Origin: Erythrobacter sp047872805
GTDB taxonomy: Bacteria; Pseudomonadota; Alphaproteobacteria; Sphingomonadales; Sphingomonadaceae
Assembly: GCF_047872805.1 (NCBI RefSeq)
Contig: NZ_JBLQUK010000013.1
Coordinates: 1-64,000, forward strand
Direction: 5' to 3'
Length of the DNA: 64,000 nucleotides
Shown: one piece after another, positions 59,665 to 64,000 of the stretch
How the letters are laid out: each line of letters begins with the position of its first letter
Numbering within the stretch: position 1 is the first letter of the stretch
Notes under the pieces: model-generated
What the model saw: only the letters and a program-made list of their open reading frames with translations
Told to the model about the DNA's origin: nothing
Databases searched by the model: none
Program-made: the position numbers and the translations under genes

Positions 59665-60044
59665 ACCGCGCACCTCTATCAAGCCCGCCTCGCTTTGGCC
59701 ACCGGGGCGCGGCAGCGGCAAATCCTACAGGATGGAACACATGGAACACAGTCCCTGGAGCAAAAATTCCCTCGATCAGAGGCGCAAAATTTGATCGAAC
59801 GCCCCGATCACACCCGCAGACCTGCGCGGGTGCCAGACCAACCAGGCGAAAGCCTGTCCTGAACCTGCCAAAGAAAACCATGCCCCCGCTGTAACAGCCG
59901 CAAGGGGTGTAGGAAACGCGCGGGGGCTCTCGCCGCTCTCGCCGCTCTGGCCGCAAGCCCCGCCGCCGCGCCCCCAACCATCACCCCAGCCCCGCTTGCC
60001 CAAACCCGCGCGGTCGGGCAATTGGGCGGTAAAGGGGAGCGCAT
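59665..60044. other. 380-bp gap at the left side of the restriction islet
   Basis: No gene is seen. The gap contains TGGAACACA twice in tandem (about 59732-59750), a CACCCGC/GCGGGTG inverted repeat (59811-59832), a GAAA-loop hairpin CAGGC-GAAA-GCCTG (59843-59856), and a low-complexity CTCGCCG tandem run (about 59933-59953). It must hold promoters for putP (leftward) and for the modification enzyme gene (rightward). The mosaic of short repeats looks like a site of past insertions. Confidence 0.5.
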
Positions 60045-62444
60045 GTGAGCCTAGTTGACGAACTTCTTAGGGCCAAGACAGAAGAGGACGTCAAAGACGC
60101 CTATATCAAGGCTCTGGGCCTGAAAGGCGTATTCAAGGGTTTGGTCGATATTCAGACCCCCGAGATTTGGTTCGAGGCCAAGGAATCCCCGACCCCGCCT
60201 CTGCTGATGTTCGCACAATTGCTCACCTATGTCCGCGCCGCGCGCTTACGCGGGGAGGCAATCCCCGGCTTCCTGTGTGTGATCGATCGCGAGAAAGCCG
60301 CGCTGATGGCGACCGACCACGCCATACCAATCCTTGAAGACAAGACGATCATATGGCCCAAATCAGGATCAAAGGCGGACAAGACGCTGGCCGCTGCCAT
60401 CGCGCCTTATGTCGAGAGCCATTACGTCCTGTACGAAATCGAGGATTACGAAGTGGAATTCATCAAGGCGACCAAGGACGCGATCCGCGAAGGACGCATC
60501 ATCCGCACCCAGATCACGCCCGACAATCTGCGGCAGGTGTTTGACCGGTGGGTCGAGATGGTCGGCGTCGAACTTGGCGTGACCAGTGAAGCCGATTACG
60601 CCGTGCTGTTCTTTGCCGATATCATGCACGATGGCGAGAACGCGGCGATGACCAATCTGCCCGCGCGCCTGCTCTATGATGGGGAAAAGCCGGTGTTTCT
60701 GCTCCACGGCGAAACCTACGATCTCGCCAGCGAGCGCGGCTATTACAATTTCTGGAAAATCTACCACCGCCCGCCGGAGAAAGAATATCGGCACTATCTG
60801 CTCGAACGACGCGACAGCCTGCTGCCGATTGACGATCAGAAGTTCAAGGGCGCTTATTACACCCCGCTGCACATCGTCGATAAAGCCTATGACCAATTGA
60901 CCGCCACGCTGGGCGAGAATTGGCAGAGCAAATATATCGTTTGGGATATGTGCGCGGGCGTTGGCAATCTGGAGGCCAAGCACTCCAATCTGCGTAATGT
61001 CTATATGTCCACCCTGGACAAGGAAGACGTGACGATCATGCGCAGCAACCCGGCCTTCGCTGGGGCCGAGATTTTCCAGTATGATTATCTGAACGACGAC
61101 ATCACCGATTTTGGCGAGATTGATTATTCGATCACGGACAAGGTGCCGCAATCCTTACGCGATGCGATTGCGGCGGCGCGCGAGGGGAAGAAAGGCGCGA
61201 AGCCGATACTGGTGCTGATTAATCCGCCTTATGCGGAGGCGATGAATGTCGAAAACACTTCGCAAGGTGGGGCGAAGGCGGGATTGAAAAGCGGTGTCTC
61301 GAAGACTCGTATCAGTGCAGGGATGGAGCACCTCGGCTACGCCGCGCGCGAATTGTTCGTGCAGTTTCTGCACCGCATCATGTCCGAACTGCCGCGGTCA
61401 AAGCTGGCGATGTTCAGCACGCTGAAATACGTGAATGCCCCGAACTTTGCTCTGTTTCGTGAGCAATGGACTGCCGAATATCTCGATGGATTCGTGGTTC
61501 ACAGCAAAGCCTTTGACGGGCTGAAAGGCAATTTCCCGATTGGGTTCTTGATCTGGAACTTGGCCGCAACTCGTCCAGCCAAGTCAGTCGGCACGATTGC
61601 GGTAGACAAGGCTGGGGACTTCGTCGCGCAGCATATCTTCTATCGCGAGCCACTTCGTTTGCCTCTGGCGGAGTGGATTGTTCGCCCACGCTCAAACCGA
61701 ACACCTGCGTTGCCTCTCAAGAACGCCATTGAGCCAACCTCCAGTACAAAGGATGTTCGGGGGAGATGGTGGGCTGATGGAGCGATTGGCAGCATGATCG
61801 TCTTTGGTAACGATCTCCAGCATGCTTCTACAACGGGCTTGCTCGCATCGGGTTATGGGAATGCTGGCGCATTTTTCGTCACCAAAGAAAACCTCTGGCA
61901 AGCCGGCATCGTCTTTTCCGTCCGCCGCCTCATCAAACCCACATGGCTCAACGACCGCGACCAATTCCTGCAACCCAGCAAGTCGTTGACCGACGCGTTC
62001 AAATCCGATTGCCTCGTCTGGATGCTGTTCAACGGCAGCAATCTCACCGCCGGTGCCGATGGGCTGGAATGGAATGACCGGACATGGTCGCTCACCAATC
62101 ACTTCATCCCCTTCACCGAAAGCGAAGTCGGCGCGAACGCCCGCTTCGAAAGCGACTTCATGGTGCGGTATATGGACGGGATGCACTTCTCGCCCGAGGC
62201 GCAGGCCGTTCTTGATGAAGGGCGCAAGCTCTGGGCCAAATACCACGCCACAAGCTTCCCCAAACGCATCCGCGAAGACCTGAAACTGAACCGCGCCGAT
62301 GCCGGATGGTATCAGATCCGACGCGCGCTCGAAGCGTATGGGGACACCGAATTAACTGACTTCGATCCGTTCAAGGCAGCCTACGCCGCGCTGTCTGACA
62401 AGCTGCGCCCGATGGTGTTTGAACTCGGGTTCCTGCCAGAATAG
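60045..62444 (+). CDS. fused nuclease/N6-adenine methyltransferase (type IIG-like restriction-modification)
   Basis: A 799-residue DNA-modifying enzyme. The first 130 residues contain a possible PD-(D/E)xK nuclease core (D35 in LVDIQTPEIW, E44-x-K46 in WFEAKES). The methyltransferase part has motif I near 300 (WDMCAGVGNLEA) and the catalytic NPPY near 392 (VLINPPYAEAMN), in the order of gamma-class N6-adenine enzymes. The C-terminal third (SLTNHFIPFTESEVGA and following) is a likely target-recognition region. The GTG start has AGGGGAG upstream; a nearby ATG is out of frame and stops at once. There is no separate specificity or translocase gene, so it works alone or with the small gene downstream. 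Confidence 0.85.
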   Translation: MSLVDELLRAKTEEDVKDAYIKALGLKGVFKGLVDIQTPEIWFEAKESPTPPLLMFAQLLTYVRAARLRGEAIPGFLCVIDREKAALMATDHAIPILEDKTIIWPKSGSKADKTLAAAIAPYVESHYVLYEIEDYEVEFIKATKDAIREGRIIRTQITPDNLRQVFDRWVEMVGVELGVTSEADYAVLFFADIMHDGENAAMTNLPARLLYDGEKPVFLLHGETYDLASERGYYNFWKIYHRPPEKEYRHYLLERRDSLLPIDDQKFKGAYYTPLHIVDKAYDQLTATLGENWQSKYIVWDMCAGVGNLEAKHSNLRNVYMSTLDKEDVTIMRSNPAFAGAEIFQYDYLNDDITDFGEIDYSITDKVPQSLRDAIAAAREGKKGAKPILVLINPPYAEAMNVENTSQGGAKAGLKSGVSKTRISAGMEHLGYAARELFVQFLHRIMSELPRSKLAMFSTLKYVNAPNFALFREQWTAEYLDGFVVHSKAFDGLKGNFPIGFLIWNLAATRPAKSVGTIAVDKAGDFVAQHIFYREPLRLPLAEWIVRPRSNRTPALPLKNAIEPTSSTKDVRGRWWADGAIGSMIVFGNDLQHASTTGLLASGYGNAGAFFVTKENLWQAGIVFSVRRLIKPTWLNDRDQFLQPSKSLTDAFKSDCLVWMLFNGSNLTAGADGLEWNDRTWSLTNHFIPFTESEVGANARFESDFMVRYMDGMHFSPEAQAVLDEGRKLWAKYHATSFPKRIREDLKLNRADAGWYQIRRALEAYGDTELTDFDPFKAAYAALSDKLRPMVFELGFLPE

Positions 62445-62472
62445 AGCGGCAATTGCTTCAAATCCGCCCATC

Positions 62473-62547
62473 CTGAGCCTATCGAAGCACTGCAATTCTT
62501 TGAACTTCATTGCAGAAGAACGAAGGGCGGTGCTTCGACAAGCTCAG
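62473..62547. repeat. REP-like foldback element
   Basis: CTGAGCCTATCGAAGCA (62473-62489) and the complement of CTGAGCTTGTCGAAGCA (62531-62547) form 17-base arms with two mismatches. Inside them CTGCAAT (62490-62496) and ATTGCAG (62509-62515) pair again. The CTGAGCTTGTCGAAG core is a common dispersed repeat in sphingomonads, as I recall. Confidence 0.7.
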
Positions 62548-62681
62548 CACGAAGAAGGCCGGGGGCAAGGGGTCCGCGCCAACAGGCGCACCCAGCGCCG
62601 CTTGATTTACAAGGCGAAAAGCCAAGCCTCGGATCGCTTCCGTTGGACGAGTAAACTTTAGCAAGCTGGACCCCGGGTCAG

Positions 62682-62700
62682 GCCCGGGGTGACGATAGGG
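62682..62700 (+). repeat. 19-bp direct repeat, left copy
   Basis: GCCCGGGGTGACGATAGGG, identical to 63185-63203. The two copies flank the small unknown gene at 62791-63183. Confidence 0.85.
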
Positions 62701-62790
62701 CTACGGCTGCGCGTACTGCCATGCGCCAGCGGACATGGATTCCTCCATCGCTTAACCGATGATTTAGTTCTTTGTGGGACGCTTATTCTC

Positions 62791-63183
62791 ATGCCTAGAA
62801 TGACGACCCTTACAAAAGCCTTCGCCTTCTTTGGCGCGCATACGCACAACGTCCGTCAGGCGTGGTCTGCGATGTCACCTGACGGAAAAACGGTAGTGGT
62901 GACGCTGTGGGATCATGAGCGGGCAGCGGATGGCTCGGTCGATTACTTTGACTCAGTCAATCGCAGCCGATGGGAAAAGCGCTGGGGCAACCGAGAAAGA
63001 GCGCGGCATTTGCGTCACGCGCTTGAACACTGCGAAGGCAAGTTTCGTGTCGTTCGCGTGCTGGCGAGGGATAAAGGCCAAGATACCAAGCAGATCGCCA
63101 ATCGCATTGCCGATCCCCACACCGTGATGCAGGTAACCCGCTTTGACGATTCTACAGGCGAGTTTGCAGCCCGCCCTGTGTAG
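62791..63183 (+). CDS. hypothetical protein between direct repeats
   Basis: A soluble protein of 130 residues (127 if the second ATG at 62800 is used). It begins MPRMTTLTKAFAFFGAHTHNVRQAW, then SPDGKTVVVTLWDHERAADGS, and ends with a basic and mixed alpha/beta part (RHLRHALEHCEGKFRVVRVLARDKGQDTKQIANRIADP, VMQVTRFDDSTGEF). I do not recognise a named domain. It is on the same strand as the modification enzyme and 346 bp downstream. The frame is open upstream to the first direct repeat, but the sequence before 62791 does not look like protein. Confidence 0.7.
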   Translation: MPRMTTLTKAFAFFGAHTHNVRQAWSAMSPDGKTVVVTLWDHERAADGSVDYFDSVNRSRWEKRWGNRERARHLRHALEHCEGKFRVVRVLARDKGQDTKQIANRIADPHTVMQVTRFDDSTGEFAARPV

Positions 63184-63184
63184 T

Positions 63185-63203
63185 GCCCGGGGTGACGATA
63201 GGG
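63185..63203 (+). repeat. 19-bp direct repeat, right copy
   Basis: GCCCGGGGTGACGATAGGG, identical to 62682-62700 and two bases after the stop of the small gene. The interval between copies is 503 bases start to start. Confidence 0.85.
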
Positions 63204-63287
63204 GGCAAGGCTTGCGCCCCGTTTCTCTTTCTCTGCGTCTCCCTTTCCTCTGCGCGCTCTGCGTGAAACCCGATGCGCGCGGAGGAC

Positions 63288-64000
63288 TCACCCCTTGCGC
63301 TTGGCTTTCTTGCGTTCGTGCGGGTCGAGCAGGGTTTTGCGCAGGCGGATGCTGAGCGGGGTGACTTCGACCATTTCATCGTCGTCAATATAGGCGATCG
63401 ATTGTTCCAGGCTCATGCGGCGCGGGGGGGTCAGGCGGATCGCGTCATCCTTGCCGGTGGAGCGGACGTTGGAAAGCTGCTTGGCTTTCATCGGGTTGAC
63501 TTCGAGATCGTCGGGCTTGGCGTTTTCGCCGATGATCATGCCTTCATAGACCTTCATCGACGGGCCAACGAACAATTCGCCGCGCTCTTCGAGCATGTTG
63601 AGCGCATAGGCGTTGGATTCGCCGTCGCCATTGGAGATCAGCACGCCGTTGCTGCGCCCTTCGATCGGGCCTTTATAGGGGCCGTATTTCTCAAACAGGC
63701 GGTTCATGATCCCGGTGCCGCGCGTGTCCGACAGGAATTCGCCGTGATAGCCGATCAGCCCGCGCGAAGGGGCGGAAAAGGTGATGCGGGTCTTGCCCAC
63801 GCCCGAGGGGCGCATTTCGGTGAGGTCGGCTTTGCGGCGCTGCATTTTCTCCACGACCGTGCCCGAATGTTCCTCATCCACGTCGATGACGACGGTTTCA
63901 TACGGCTCCATGCGTTTGCCGTCCTCTTCGCGCAGCAGCACGCGCGGGCGTGAAATGCCCAGCTCGAACCCTTCGCGGCGCATGGTTTCGATCAGCACGC
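63288..64000 (-). CDS. typA: ribosome-associated GTPase TypA/BipA, C-terminal part
   Basis: The 3' portion of a translational GTPase that binds the ribosome in assembly and stress. The visible 237 codons cover the end of domain III/V and the BipA-specific C-terminal domain: LIETMRREGFELGISRPRVL, VTFSAPSRGLIGYHGEFL-like ITFSAPSRGLIGYHGEFLSDTRGTGIMNR, NGDGESNAYALNMLEERGELFVGP, TPLSIRLRKTLLDPHERKKAKRKG. The GTPase domain and start lie beyond the window's right edge. The reading frame continues to the last base. Confidence 0.95.
   Translation of the reverse strand, partial: VLIETMRREGFELGISRPRVLLREEDGKRMEPYETVVIDVDEEHSGTVVEKMQRRKADLTEMRPSGVGKTRITFSAPSRGLIGYHGEFLSDTRGTGIMNRLFEKYGPYKGPIEGRSNGVLISNGDGESNAYALNMLEERGELFVGPSMKVYEGMIIGENAKPDDLEVNPMKAKQLSNVRSTGKDDAIRLTPPRRMSLEQSIAYIDDDEMVEVTPLSIRLRKTLLDPHERKKAKRKG

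Larger units (their letters stand above)
62445..62790. other. 346-bp gap with foldback repeat and 19-bp direct repeat
   Basis: No convincing gene is seen. It holds a REP-like foldback element (62473-62547) and the first copy of a 19-bp repeat (62682-62700). The sequence just before that repeat, ACCCCGGGTCAGGCCCGGGGT, is itself a near-palindrome, as in widespread sphingomonad intergenic repeats. Confidence 0.5.

Noticed and set aside
62419..62664. Short overlapping frames on both strands after the modification enzyme
   Set aside because: They coincide with the REP-like foldback element and its flanks; the predicted peptides are repeat translations.
1..64000. tRNA, rRNA, insertion sequence or prophage structural genes
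   Set aside because: No tRNA cloverleaf start, rRNA segment, transposase motif or phage structural protein was recognised by eye; a covariance-model scan would be needed to exclude small RNAs.

Overview
The window looks like a chromosomal piece of a Sphingomonadales alphaproteobacterium, most likely Erythrobacteraceae. This rests on GC-rich codon use, gene content and order (hemC-hemD followed by a mitofilin-like gene, tsaD-gpsA, an Anbu operon) and short foldback repeats of sphingomonad type. It is an inference from gene content, not from a marker gene. I saw no rRNA, tRNA, CRISPR array or insertion sequence. One gene is cut at the right edge (typA) and probably one at the left edge.

Layout. 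1-0.6 kb: an unknown gene with an array of TTTCCCATA boxes. 0.66-3.5 kb: kynA-kynB-kynU, the overlapping operon that converts tryptophan to anthranilate. 3.5-24.4 kb: a large envelope/signalling cluster. Its leftward arm is STAS - TaR3-like MBL hydrolase - CHASE2/PP2C phosphatase, plus an RsbW-like kinase. Its rightward arms are FecR - OmpA lipoprotein, and TpsB - giant TpsA - CHAT/TPR protease-like protein - CHASE2 adenylate cyclase - small exported protein. 24.7-32.5 kb: catabolic enzymes (lactate 2-monooxygenase-like, semialdehyde dehydrogenase, alanine dehydrogenase, maiA-fah, glutaryl-CoA dehydrogenase). 32.6-42 kb: a YfbK-like vWA lipoprotein, flippase-gpsA-tsaD, divergent hemC-hemD-mic60-like, and a UbiH-type hydroxylase. 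42-49 kb: DsbD, envelope proteins, a three-gene toxin-antitoxin operon led by a RAMA-domain protein, and uvrB. 49-55.5 kb: a DUF3617 lipoprotein, a hydrolase, the complete Anbu operon and a LuxR regulator with a degenerate receiver. 55.6-59.7 kb: extensin-like, VOC, CcdA-thioredoxin, PutP-like symporter. 59.7-63.2 kb: a small accessory islet with a fused nuclease/adenine methyltransferase and a small unknown gene between 19-bp direct repeats. The 3' part of typA/bipA closes the window.

The most interesting part is 3.5-24.4 kb. It holds all the parts of a partner switch (kinase, STAS antagonist, phosphatase) with a periplasmic CHASE2 sensor, beside a two-partner secretion system that shares an apparent operon with a periplasmic caspase-like CHAT protein and a second CHASE2 sensor driving cAMP synthesis. 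I infer one surface-sensing or surface-remodelling system in which two CHASE2 proteins read the same periplasm into two outputs (dephosphorylation and cAMP). No experiment on this arrangement is known to me. Second in interest are the RHH-RAMA/toxin/antitoxin operon with its palindromic operator and the fused restriction-modification islet.
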